This document shows positions 1 to 7,201 of a stretch of DNA of 26,715 bases, one piece after another (the first letter of the stretch is position 1; each line of letters starts with the position of its first letter). The DNA comes from Candidatus Poseidoniaceae archaeon (GTDB taxonomy: Archaea > Thermoplasmatota > Poseidoniia > Poseidoniales > Poseidoniaceae). The position numbers and the translations under genes were made by a program. The DNA lies in the NCBI GenBank assembly GCA_022451765.1, contig JAKUNY010000002.1:1-26715 (forward strand), read 5' to 3'. The notes beneath the pieces were generated by a model that saw only the letters and a program-made list of their open reading frames with translations, was not told the origin of the DNA and did no database searches.

Positions 1-426
1 CAATCCAAGCACAGGCAATCCAAGTTGGTGACACTGGGTGGTCAGGGCGCCCATCGCTTCCAGCAGCTCTGCCTCACCTTCAGAGCCAATGTTAACTTGG
101 GCAGATGCAGCGAGACCGCCTCTTGCTTCAACCTCTGAAGCTTGTCCTACGGATACCTTACGACTGGTGTCACGTCCACCGTGACGGGTCGACGCAGAAA
201 AGTGAATTACCATGCTCGTGCTGCTGTCCTTGCAAAGGTGGTTGTAGTGACTCACAACCCCTTTCTGAGCAACAATGGCATTGACCCCAGCAGATACCAA
301 TTGTCGAATCAATCCTTCAGTGTCCTCCAAACCTTGGGTTGGATAGTCCGCCATTCCGTGGTCAATCGGGATCCATACGCCTCTTCCGTTTGGAAGGAGA
401 TGTTCAAGCCGTTCGGACTTGTTCAT
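1..426 (-). CDS. DhnA-type class I aldolase (FBP aldolase / ADH synthase family), partial, runs off left edge
   Basis: Reading the minus strand from an ATG at 426 gives 142 uninterrupted codons up to the window edge, so the 3' part is missing. The N-terminus has the pattern VWIPIDHGMADYPTQGLED, then a segment reading VSAGVNAIVAQKGVVSHY. This is characteristic of archaeal DhnA-family TIM-barrel aldolases, namely class I fructose-bisphosphate aldolase and 2-amino-3,7-dideoxy-D-threo-hept-6-ulosonate (ADH) synthase, which starts the alternative archaeal route to dehydroquinate. The Schiff-base lysine would lie beyond the edge, so the two functions cannot be separated here. The gene is divergent to the coiled-coil gene at 526. 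The plus-strand reading frame that crosses this region looks like an antisense shadow. Confidence 0.85.
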   Translation of the reverse strand, partial: MNKSERLEHLLPNGRGVWIPIDHGMADYPTQGLEDTEGLIRQLVSAGVNAIVAQKGVVSHYNHLCKDSSTSMVIHFSASTRHGGRDTSRKVSVGQASEVEARGGLAASAQVNIGSEGEAELLEAMGALTTQCHQLGLPVLGL

Positions 427-493
427 GGCATGACGAGATGCTTGACACATTCAATGCTTTGCATACACGCAATCCTCAAATTAAGTAAGCAAA

Positions 494-503
494 TGATAAA
501 AGA
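494..503 (+). promoter_or_regulatory. Possible TATA box of the coiled-coil protein gene
   Basis: A short AT-rich element (TGATAAAAGA) is centred about 27 nt before the ATG at 526. That is the spacing expected if transcription starts at or next to the start codon, as in a leaderless archaeal transcript. It supports the ATG at 526 over in-frame upstream ATGs. The call rests on one weak match. Confidence 0.35.
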
Positions 504-525
504 CACAGTGTGCTTTCCGAGAATC

Positions 526-1836
526 ATGGAAACGGGCTCCATTCTTGTTTTGGCCATCCTAGGAGGAGGCTTTCTTCTCGGTGTTTGGTTCGTTCTTATT
601 CGCCGAGATGCCGCTCTTGAGGTACGGCAAGGCATGATTGCCGATGGGTTGAGAACACCTGTTCAAGGTTCAAGCTTTTCCAGTGCGCGTTCAGAATTTG
701 AACGCAAACTTATGTTGATTGAGTCTGAGCGCCGACGCCGAAACTTGTCCGGTGGAAGCATCTCATTGATTCAACAAGAACAACAGCCGACTGAGCCAGT
801 TGTTGAGCCCGTTGTTGAGCCGGAACCGCTTGCACTTGAAGAGGAAGAAAGCGAGGAGACGGAAGAGGAAATGCTCGAGCGGCGACGTCGTCGTGACGAG
901 GAATGGGCTCGTCGAGAAGACGAAAAAGAGCGTCGCCGTCTCGAAGAGGAAGAAGCAGCCCTTGCTGAACAGCAAGAACGCCTCAAGAAAGAGCAAGAAG
1001 AACAAGCTGAGAAAGATCGTATTGAGGCAGAACGTGCTGCTGAAGAGGCACGAGCGAACGCTGAAAGAGATGCTGCTGCACAAGCAGAGCGTGATGCAGA
1101 GGAAGCAGCGAGACAAGCTGAACTTCCAGCAGCAGAAGAAGAACGTTTGAAAGAAATTCGTGCAGCGCAAGAAAAGGACGCACTCCAACGTCGAGAGGCT
1201 GCTTCCCGTGCGCTTGAGGAACTTCGAGCCCGTCTTGAGCGAGAAGGTGCTCGCTCATCCGATGTTCAAGTTTCGCTCATGTGGAACAATTACAACGATC
1301 TCGATCTTCACGTCGTCTGCCCATCGGGTGAGCGGATTCACGGAGGGAATCGGAAATCGGCTTGTAAGGGTGAACTGGATGTTGACGCAAACGTCCGACC
1401 AGACTCACGAAAACCAGTTGAGAACGTGGTTTGGCCAGAAGGCGAAGCTCCTGCGGGGACCTACCAAGTGTTTGTTCACTATTACAAGAAGCACAAGAAG
1501 CGTCGTTCCAAAGATCCGACAAAATTCCAAGTTATCGCCAATGCGTACGGTGATCTCATGGAATACACTGGGGAATTGACCTTCGGTGACGAAATACAAC
1601 TCGTCTGTTCCTTCAGCGTTCCCACCATTGAAGAAAGGGAACGGATTAAGCGAGATTTGGAAGAACAACTTCGACGAGCTGAAAGCGGAGAAGTCGGTGC
1701 AGACCAAATTCTCATTGATGAGAGCACGCCTAAGCAAGTTGAATTTGGTGAACTTGTTGATGAAATTGAAAGTGAGGTAGGCACTGAACCCGAAGATGAC
1801 GGTTCTGGTATCCCCCCAGCACCTGATTTGGATTGA
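526..1836 (+). CDS. Membrane-anchored charged coiled-coil protein with C-terminal YfaP/DUF2135-like domain
   Basis: The start at 526 gives 436 residues beginning with one transmembrane helix (about residues 5-25) followed by Arg-Arg, so the rest probably faces the cytoplasm. Residues about 85-105 are Pro/Glu-rich with a repeated VVEP unit. Residues about 105-240 are a nearly continuous Glu/Arg/Ala coiled coil. Residues about 245-366 form a globular domain with the pattern WNNYNDLDLHVVCPSGE, a GNRKS segment, GELDVDAN and GTYQVFVHYY, which resembles YfaP/DUF2135-type beta-sandwich domains. The acidic tail ends in PPAPDLD. The in-frame region upstream of 526 overlaps the divergent aldolase gene and does not look like protein. 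The function is unknown; a scaffold or tether is an inference. The stop lies 2 bp from the convergent purP stop. Confidence 0.75.
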   Translation: METGSILVLAILGGGFLLGVWFVLIRRDAALEVRQGMIADGLRTPVQGSSFSSARSEFERKLMLIESERRRRNLSGGSISLIQQEQQPTEPVVEPVVEPEPLALEEEESEETEEEMLERRRRRDEEWARREDEKERRRLEEEEAALAEQQERLKKEQEEQAEKDRIEAERAAEEARANAERDAAAQAERDAEEAARQAELPAAEEERLKEIRAAQEKDALQRREAASRALEELRARLEREGARSSDVQVSLMWNNYNDLDLHVVCPSGERIHGGNRKSACKGELDVDANVRPDSRKPVENVVWPEGEAPAGTYQVFVHYYKKHKKRRSKDPTKFQVIANAYGDLMEYTGELTFGDEIQLVCSFSVPTIEERERIKRDLEEQLRRAESGEVGADQILIDESTPKQVEFGELVDEIESEVGTEPEDDGSGIPPAPDLD

Positions 1837-1838
1837 GG

Positions 1839-2951
1839 TCACGATAGAATGTCGTCGAGGCGGTCATCCTTGAGCGCATTTCGTACGCTTCGAGCAATGC
1901 GACGTCCAGTTGACATTCGGGTTTCATTGATGTCAGAATAAGGCGATCCGCCGACAAACGGGTTTGAACCGGCCACGATGCGTGCACTGATTTCAAACAC
2001 TTTGAATTCCAACGAATCCGTTACGATGGTCTCTAAACAGAACGGACCAATCATGCCTCTTGATTCATCTTCCAATTCGAATGAAGCAGCCACGGTTCCC
2101 TCAGCCATTTCGAACGCTCTGGGAAGCAACGATTCGCGAATTACAACAGGTTGATTTCCAGTCACAACAAACGAGGGCTCCATACCAGATTCTCTTAAAT
2201 CTCGCAATGATCCGAGTTTGTAGAATTCGTCAACGTTGGCCTCGTCACGACGGTCCATTGAAAGTAGCTCTAGACGCCCGAGATTCTTGCCGGCGGATTT
2301 ACCACGCCCTTGAACCTGATATCCATCTGTTGCAAGGGGGTCAAAGAAGAAATGGAGGTAATACCGGCAACCAAGAACGTATTCTTGGATTGTAAATTCT
2401 TCCTCGATGTCGACATTTCGTCGGAAATCACGATAATCACGAGCGATGAAGTAACCTCTGCCAACTTTCGCGCCAGCGTATATGACAATCACCGGTCCGT
2501 CGATGTCGTGTGGATCTTCAAGCACTTTTGGCATTGTACATCCTCCGGCCTTCAACCAATCACGTTGCTTTGCACGACTGCTTTCCCAACGCAGGATGCC
2601 TCGGTTACCAAATGTTGGAACCTCTAAGTTGCGAAAGTTCTCGCTACCGAGGTATTCAACCAACGATCCATGTGGAACAATAATCACGTTTTTCTCTCGA
2701 AACCATTCGGCGTAGTCGAACATCTCTCGGTAATTCTCGAGCATCAACCATTCGTCTGGTTCTGCACCAGGGAAGGCGTTGTAGAAGCGTCGACGGTTTT
2801 CTCCAACGGCAATACCGAGCGTACGGAATCCCTCGATACGTGCCCCATGAAGGATTTGTAGGGATGAATGCGATGCAACAACACCGATGGTGATGTTGTC
2901 CTTATCGTAGTCCGCAAGCCATGAGAGGAGTGTGGAGTGGTCTACGCCCAT
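1839..2951 (-). CDS. purP: 5-formaminoimidazole-4-carboxamide ribonucleotide synthetase (FAICAR synthetase)
   Basis: PurP is the archaeal ATP- and formate-dependent enzyme that formylates AICAR to FAICAR in IMP synthesis, replacing the folate-dependent step of bacterial PurH. The start at 2951 gives 370 residues, close to the usual length of about 360. Family signatures are visible: an N-terminal segment reading IGVVASHSSLQILHGARIEGF, with GIAVG (residues 46-50), FGNRGILRWE (114-123), the ATP-grasp core around residues 150-230, and near the C-terminus FEISARIVAGSNPF followed by SPYS. Frame upstream of 2951 remains open but runs into the dioxygenase promoter region and lacks similarity, so it is excluded. 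The gene is divergent to the tryptophan dioxygenase and convergent with the coiled-coil gene. Confidence 0.93.
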   Translation of the reverse strand: MGVDHSTLLSWLADYDKDNITIGVVASHSSLQILHGARIEGFRTLGIAVGENRRRFYNAFPGAEPDEWLMLENYREMFDYAEWFREKNVIIVPHGSLVEYLGSENFRNLEVPTFGNRGILRWESSRAKQRDWLKAGGCTMPKVLEDPHDIDGPVIVIYAGAKVGRGYFIARDYRDFRRNVDIEEEFTIQEYVLGCRYYLHFFFDPLATDGYQVQGRGKSAGKNLGRLELLSMDRRDEANVDEFYKLGSLRDLRESGMEPSFVVTGNQPVVIRESLLPRAFEMAEGTVAASFELEDESRGMIGPFCLETIVTDSLEFKVFEISARIVAGSNPFVGGSPYSDINETRMSTGRRIARSVRNALKDDRLDDILS

Positions 2952-3064
2952 GTCGAGGGGTTTCGTATGCACTCTATGACTGTTATCCTCAGGAACACAA
3001 TGATGTGGCAAAATTTGACCGCGATTGGGTGAAGAGTTCAAGTGCCGAATCTCCATCAGGGTTC

Positions 3065-4156
3065 ATGGCAGGTTCAGGTTCTCCAACGAATCGAATGACC
3101 TATTCTGGGTATCTTCGTCTTGATGAATTGCTTCAGTTGCAAGACGGGCCAGAGGGGTACAATCCTTCTCCAACCAATGACGAGTTGCATTTTATCATCA
3201 CACATCAAGCGTTCGAATTATGGTTCAAACAGGTGCGAACAGAACTCGACGCAGCCCACGATTATCTTGCAAAGGCCTCCGTGGATGAGAAGTATTTGCC
3301 TAAAATCGTTCATCACTTTGAGCGTGTTATTGAGATCTTTCGTCTTCTTGCCAATCAATGGAAAGTGATGGAGACGCTAAGCCCACAAGGTTTCCTTGCA
3401 TTCAGAGATCGTCTCGGTACTTCTTCTGGTTTCGAATCTTGGCAGATGAGAGCAATGGAGATGCGACTCGGCCTCAAGCAAGAATCGCGCGTCGCCGACA
3501 TAGACCCAATGGCCCACATGAAAAAGCTCAATGATGAGGGAAAAATCAATGATGAAGCATTTGAAACCCTTCAGTCGGTTTCCAAAGAACCCACAATTGT
3601 CGATCTCATCTCATCATGGCTGTCACGAACACCAGTCAACGGTTCCACGCCCTCTGATGACGGAGATCAAGATGTCATTGACGCTTATGTCGATGCCCAC
3701 CTCGCTACGATGGCCTCGCACGCGGACCAAGTCATCTCGCACATGGTTTCGATTGGCCACGGAAGCACGAACACCCTGAAGCCGCGAATGGATGCAAATC
3801 TTGCCTCTGCACGAGACTTTCTCAAGCCAAATGGCATCACTAATCGAGCCCGAGCAGGTTTGCTGTTCATTGAATCCTATCCAGAATTACCCCTTCTTTC
3901 ATGGCCACGCCGTTTGATTGACTCGATGGTTCAGCTTGAACAATCCATGCTTCTGTTCCGTCACGCACACGCTCGAATGGTTGAACGAATGATTGGGAGA
4001 AGAATGGGGACAGGTGGATCAAGCGGCGTCGATTATCTCGATAAGACGGCAACTTATCGAATCTTTACCGATCTCTGGGCAGTGCGCACCGTTCTTCTTC
4101 CACGACAATCCTTGGAAGATGTGATTCAATCCGACTATTACGGATTCAATGCTTGA
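3065..4156 (+). CDS. kynA: Tryptophan 2,3-dioxygenase
   Basis: This heme enzyme opens the indole ring of L-tryptophan with O2 to give N-formylkynurenine, the first step of the kynurenine pathway. From ATG 3065 the protein has 363 residues. Visible signatures are FIITHQAFELWFKQ (His47 matches the distal active-site His), SSGFESWQMR (about 120-129), the helix LFRHAHARMVERMIG carrying the probable proximal heme ligand His302, and the substrate loop GTGGSSG (315-321). Open frame upstream to 2921 overlaps the divergent purP start and is not counted; ATG 3095 is another possible start. No other kynurenine gene is adjacent. The enzyme is mainly bacterial and eukaryotic, so lateral acquisition is plausible. 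Confidence 0.93.
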   Translation: MAGSGSPTNRMTYSGYLRLDELLQLQDGPEGYNPSPTNDELHFIITHQAFELWFKQVRTELDAAHDYLAKASVDEKYLPKIVHHFERVIEIFRLLANQWKVMETLSPQGFLAFRDRLGTSSGFESWQMRAMEMRLGLKQESRVADIDPMAHMKKLNDEGKINDEAFETLQSVSKEPTIVDLISSWLSRTPVNGSTPSDDGDQDVIDAYVDAHLATMASHADQVISHMVSIGHGSTNTLKPRMDANLASARDFLKPNGITNRARAGLLFIESYPELPLLSWPRRLIDSMVQLEQSMLLFRHAHARMVERMIGRRMGTGGSSGVDYLDKTATYRIFTDLWAVRTVLLPRQSLEDVIQSDYYGFNA

Positions 4157-4359
4157 TGCATTCAGACAAATTCATCGCATCAATGAAATCAGGATTGGAA
4201 CGACAAAATAGACTTCGTCGAGTAAATTGCAAAAAGCGACTGGAAAGTAACAAAAAAAGGTAACAAAATACGTAATATTTCTATCCAAGAATTTCGTCAA
4301 ATCGAAGGACTGCGTGCATACTCTAGCGAAAAAGTGCAATTTTGAAAAAACATACTGTC
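4157..4359. other. AT-rich intergenic region with short direct repeat
   Basis: This stretch after the dioxygenase has no credible coding frame. It contains a 9-base direct repeat, GTAACAAAA, at 4247-4255 and 4260-4268, separated by an A-rich run. It is more AT-rich than the neighbouring genes. I see no RNA gene or clear terminator hairpin in it. Confidence 0.5.
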
Positions 4360-4368
4360 ATATACCTT
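4360..4368 (+). promoter_or_regulatory. TATA-like box for small membrane ORF
   Basis: The sequence ATATACCTT is centred about 25 nt upstream of the ATG at 4388 in an AT-rich gap. This fits an archaeal promoter producing a leaderless mRNA. There is no Shine-Dalgarno motif before that ATG, which agrees with this reading. Confidence 0.5.
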
Positions 4369-4387
4369 TAGAATTGCTGTAAGAATC

Positions 4388-4630
4388 ATGCTGAACCAAA
4401 AAATGGACGATGGAGCTTCTATCCCACTGCTCAACGGTGTGGGATTCCTCTTTGGATTGATTGGCGTTGTTGCACTCTTTGTACAACAATCGCTCGAGAT
4501 GTTTTTGCCCTTGTTGCTACCGCTTGTAGTGTGTGTTGCATTTTGCACACTGCTCTTCAAGTCGCAACAAAACGACAAAGCGTCAGAAGAAAAGGTATCC
4601 ACAAGCCCCGTTAGAATCGACGTCATTTGA
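4388..4630 (+). CDS. Small hypothetical membrane protein (80 aa)
   Basis: The protein has two predicted transmembrane helices at about residues 15-33 (LLNGVGFLFGLIGVVALFV) and 37-57 (MFLPLLLPLVVCVAFCTLLF), then a polar tail of about 23 residues rich in Lys, Ser and Glu. I do not recognise a family. A well-placed TATA-like element and typical membrane composition favour it as a real gene. The overlapping minus-strand frame (4297-4626) has no such features. Confidence 0.5.
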   Translation: MLNQKMDDGASIPLLNGVGFLFGLIGVVALFVQQSLEMFLPLLLPLVVCVAFCTLLFKSQQNDKASEEKVSTSPVRIDVI

Positions 4631-4763
4631 TCGTCGATATCCTCGAAACACTGACGGATAGCGTGTCATCGAGCGAAAGCAATACCGATGGGATGAACCT
4701 CCCGTAATTGCCGTCAATCTTGTTGCGATTCAACGTATTGCGATCATGAGAACTTGCTCTACC

Positions 4764-5312
4764 TTAGGACCAAAATCCAATGATTGTCAATGCCCAGAAA
4801 ATAACGGCCGACATAATAAGTCCGACAAAGGTTCCAAATCCACGCGACCGTTTGCCACGTACTTGTAAGACCACACTGTAGATGACCAGCAATATGGCTA
4901 CAATCAACGCTGTGAACATGGGATACTCATAGTGGGATGGTGTTGGGGGACATGTACATGAAAAAAGGCAAAAGCAACCATATTTGAGCTCATTAACATA
5001 CGACCAAATCGAAACTGGTAGAGAGAAGATAAACGCAAAGCCAAGTCCCTTATTGAATTCTTTGCCTAGATAGTGTGAGACAATGAAAGCATGGGCTGCT
5101 GAGGCTGTAAAGAGTAGCAAAAAGAACAATATGACATCGTTTATGAGCATCACCACGAAGAATGAGAGCCCAACAACTGCAAACAAGGCTAGGTAGTTTA
5201 GTGCTAAAATGCCGAGTTTAGGTTCTGATATCATACCCGGATTCGAGCTCTCTGATACCCCTGAATGTGCATCAATCTGGAGCCAACGTTCACCATCTTC
5301 GCTCAATTTCAA
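4764..5312 (-). CDS. Hypothetical polytopic membrane protein; 5' end uncertain
   Basis: From a TTG at 5312 the frame encodes 182 residues with a soluble N-terminus containing LSEDGERWLQID and then about five transmembrane helices. A Cys cluster, CFCLFSCTC, followed by PPTPS lies between helices at about residues 112-120. The coding signal does not begin at 5312: the same frame is open up to a stop at 5400-5402 and reads SFEERERILAQAQALGLKLS, which joins smoothly to the rest. No ATG, GTG or TTG occurs in that 5' extension. The gene may use an unusual start (ATT or ATA), or it may have lost its 5' end. The family is not recognised. It is divergent to the SMR gene. Confidence 0.6.
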   Translation of the reverse strand: MKLSEDGERWLQIDAHSGVSESSNPGMISEPKLGILALNYLALFAVVGLSFFVVMLINDVILFFLLLFTASAAHAFIVSHYLGKEFNKGLGFAFIFSLPVSIWSYVNELKYGCFCLFSCTCPPTPSHYEYPMFTALIVAILLVIYSVVLQVRGKRSRGFGTFVGLIMSAVIFWALTIIGFWS

Positions 5313-5464
5313 ACCTAATGCTTGGGCTTGAGCAAGAATTCTTTCACGCTCTTCGAATGAAATGTTGGTTCCCTCGAAGTTTTCTATTGGTGATATTAGT
5401 TAATCATGTTCCCGACAAGCAAGGATTCGCAACGTTCAATTGCATTCGATGAGCAATTTAATCC

Positions 5465-5803
5465 ATGAGTAAGTGGCTTCTTCTCGGACTGGCGATTTTC
5501 TCTGAAGTCGTTGCAACCGCCTCGCTCAAATCGACGGAAGGATTCACCCGTTGGGGTCCTTCAATTATCGTCGTCGTCGGCTATTGTGCAGCTTTCTATT
5601 TTCTTTCGCTCACACTTGATACAATACCTGTCGGAGTTGCCTACGCAATCTGGTCGGGTGTTGGCGTTGCGACCATAACCATCGTGTCTTACTTTCTTTA
5701 CGATCAGAAAATCGATACCGCTGGTGTTGTTGGAATCAGTCTGATTGTCATCGGTGTTGTCGTTCTTCGCTTCATGAGCGAGACCGGTGAACTCGGTGGT
5801 TGA
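5465..5803 (+). CDS. Small multidrug resistance (SMR) family transporter, EmrE-like
   Basis: The 112-residue protein matches the SMR family length and has four transmembrane helices. It has the essential membrane glutamate at position 14 (IFSEVVATASLKSTEGFT), the loop with IPVGVAYAIWSGVGV, and the final helix IGISLIVIGVVVLRF-like segment. SMR proteins are antiparallel dimers that exchange protons for cationic compounds such as quaternary ammonium ions or guanidinium. The motifs resemble EmrE more than the guanidinium-selective Gdx group, but the substrate cannot be settled from sequence. The gene is convergent with rpoK. Confidence 0.93.
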   Translation: MSKWLLLGLAIFSEVVATASLKSTEGFTRWGPSIIVVVGYCAAFYFLSLTLDTIPVGVAYAIWSGVGVATITIVSYFLYDQKIDTAGVVGISLIVIGVVVLRFMSETGELGG

Positions 5804-5841
5804 TTCAACCCTTTGGTTCGACGAGGAGGCCAGTTCTTTGT

Positions 5842-6099
5842 TCACTCATCAAGGTGAGGATCGATATCGATTGGAATGAGTTCGTTGTCGTACTCATAAA
5901 CTGCAATCTTGAGAGGGTCGAGGACAAAGCGAACGCTTGCTTCTTCAAGCCCGTATAGGGAAATAAGTTCAGCCTTGAACTCTTTACGGAGCTCATCTTC
6001 CTTGGCGTAAAGAGGGGCGCCCATTCCGATTTGGAGTGCACGAGCACCGATGATTCGAGCTCGTTCAAAACGCGTGTGGAGTCGTGCTGGCTTGACCAT
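5842..6099 (-). CDS. rpoK: DNA-directed RNA polymerase subunit K (Rpb6/omega homologue)
   Basis: The 85-residue protein contains the RpoK/Rpb6 core [21 protein letters not shown] (residues about 9-29) and a conserved C-terminal part ending in [16 protein letters not shown]. RpoK supports assembly of the archaeal RNA polymerase by clamping the largest subunit. Its length is within the usual range for archaeal K subunits. A Shine-Dalgarno sequence, AGGTGA, at 6104-6109 fixes the start. It follows the thioredoxin-like gene by 70 bp on the same strand, so cotranscription is possible; here it is not next to ribosomal protein genes. Confidence 0.9.
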   Translation of the reverse strand: MVKPARLHTRFERARIIGARALQIGMGAPLYAKEDELRKEFKAELISLYGLEEASVRFVLDPLKIAVYEYDNELIPIDIDPHLDE

Positions 6100-6103
6100 T
6101 TTT

Positions 6104-6109
6104 TCACCT
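6104..6109 (-). promoter_or_regulatory. Ribosome binding site of rpoK
   Basis: AGGTGA on the minus strand lies 4 nt before the rpoK ATG at 6099 and decides that start. It resembles the motif before several ATP synthase genes in this window. Confidence 0.7.
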
Positions 6110-6169
6110 GATGACGTAACCGTCGTTGCAATCGACTGAGGTCATGTTCTTCAACCCATCGGAAGGTTC

Positions 6170-7150
6170 TCATTCAGACTCATCGGTCAGAGCCTTCTGT
6201 TTTCGAACGGCCTGAACATACATGATGAAGGCTGGAACGATTGCAGCAAGCATCAGACCGAAGACAGCGATGGCTAAATCGGATTCACCACCTTCCCTGG
6301 GTTGCTCAGGGAAGAAATTGTTTGGTCCTTCATCCACCAAGTCGTATCCTTGTGAACTGAGAGAAGAGGCTCTAGTCAGCGGAATTCGACCAGGTGTTTC
6401 GAGTGTTACAACAATGCTGGTCACGTTTTCATCCAAAAGATGTGAGATGTTCATCGAGCTGTTGTAGATATGGTATGGCATCTCCGTGTCGTTCGTATCG
6501 TTTGGATCGTTTGTATCGTTCGTGTAATTGAAGATCTCGTTCGTTACATTGGCGAAGGCGTGATCTGTCACGACAAGTGGCTGGTCGATGAGCGAATACT
6601 CGTGTGGACGATTTTTCGTAATCCAAACATGCACAACGTGACCGTCATCTGCTTGCCATGAGAGCTCCCCATTGGTCATGTTCAGCTCGAGGAAGCCCGT
6701 CCATTCACGCGTAAAGTTGTCCAATGTTGACTCCAATTCATTTGATTGTGATGGGCCGACAAGAAGTCCTTCTCCATTGAGAACAACATCAGGGACTCCC
6801 CAAAAGCCGTATGTTTCGTACAATCGTATGTTGGATTCCGAATAGAAGTGAAGGTCTGCTGGTGATGGGTGGTGTTGAATAATAACTGTGTCCGTTCGGT
6901 TAAGGGAATCGAGTTCTTCCGATACAAGCGCACAAGGTTCGCACCAATCGGCTGAGAAGTATTCGATGAAGTGTTCTGTTCCCTGCGAAGAACATGTCTC
7001 GTTGGAGAGAGCGCATTCAACTTCAAAGGTGCGGACGTCATACATTTTTGCAGGAGCATATTCTCCAAAATGACCGATGTGAGCAACGGATTGGGATGAG
7101 AGAACAACAGCAAGGAATAGCGCTACGAGCAAGGCTGTTGGCTTCCTCAT
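6170..7150 (-). CDS. Secreted, membrane-tethered thioredoxin-like protein
   Basis: The 326-residue protein has a signal peptide (about 1-23, ending SVA), then a thioredoxin-like domain with the redox motif WCEPC (Cys70 and Cys73) preceded by IEYFSAD, and a likely cis-proline in WGVPDVV (Pro120). Two more Cys at 46 and 53 may pair. Residues about 150-285 are a beta-rich region with many N-glycosylation sequons and a low-complexity NDTNDPNDTNDT stretch. One transmembrane helix (about 291-312) and a basic tail close the protein, so the domain faces outside. It is divergent to ctaA, suggesting a part in disulfide or copper handling during oxidase assembly; that role is inferred from position only. 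Confidence 0.8.
   Translation of the reverse strand: MRKPTALLVALFLAVVLSSQSVAHIGHFGEYAPAKMYDVRTFEVECALSNETCSSQGTEHFIEYFSADWCEPCALVSEELDSLNRTDTVIIQHHPSPADLHFYSESNIRLYETYGFWGVPDVVLNGEGLLVGPSQSNELESTLDNFTREWTGFLELNMTNGELSWQADDGHVVHVWITKNRPHEYSLIDQPLVVTDHAFANVTNEIFNYTNDTNDPNDTNDTEMPYHIYNSSMNISHLLDENVTSIVVTLETPGRIPLTRASSLSSQGYDLVDEGPNNFFPEQPREGGESDLAIAVFGLMLAAIVPAFIMYVQAVRKQKALTDESE
6485..6529 (-). repeat. 9-bp tandem repeat inside thioredoxin-like gene
   Basis: Five imperfect 9-bp units (minus-strand form AACGATACA and variants) encode three-residue Asn-Asp/Tyr-Thr/Pro repeats. Each unit supplies an N-x-T/P triplet, so unit number would change the count of potential glycosylation sites and the linker length without a frameshift. 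Confidence 0.75.
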
Positions 7151-7170
7151 GGTCCGTGGACGCAGGGTCT

Positions 7171-7180
7171 TGTTAAAAGA
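7171..7180. promoter_or_regulatory. Shared, near-symmetric TATA-like box between thioredoxin-like gene and ctaA
   Basis: The 51-bp gap between the two divergent ATGs contains one AT-rich element (TTAAAA at 7173-7178) in otherwise GC-rich DNA. Its centre is 26 nt from the ctaA ATG at 7202 and 25 nt from the opposite ATG at 7150. Each distance matches a leaderless archaeal promoter, so the same box may serve both directions. No Shine-Dalgarno sequence precedes either ATG. Confidence 0.55.
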
Positions 7181-7201
7181 GGGCCGCCCTCACGGCTTGA
7201 C

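Noticed and set aside
142..525. N-terminal extension of the coiled-coil protein on the plus strand
   Set aside because: It is antisense to the aldolase gene, whose minus-strand translation is clearly conserved, and a transmembrane start with a TATA-like box fits ATG 526.
763..1258. Minus-strand open frames rich in Phe/Leu/Ser opposite the coiled-coil region
   Set aside because: They are complements of repetitive Glu/Arg codons (GAA, GAG, CGT), which give long stop-free antisense frames without protein character.
2921..3064. Upstream extension of tryptophan dioxygenase
   Set aside because: It overlaps the purP start and shows no similarity to the family; the conserved part begins after 3065.
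4297..4626. Minus-strand frame of 109 codons
   Set aside because: It is opposite the small membrane ORF, has no domain features, and lacks a plausible promoter.
4631..4763. Possible coding remnant in the gap before the membrane protein
   Set aside because: One plus-strand frame reads VIERKQYRWDEPPVIAVNLVAIQRI, which looks somewhat protein-like, but there is no start, an in-frame stop lies upstream and it runs into the opposite gene. It is too weak to call a pseudogene.
5805..6173. Minus-strand frame of 122 codons across rpoK
   Set aside because: It overlaps rpoK in another frame; rpoK has conserved family residues and a ribosome binding site.
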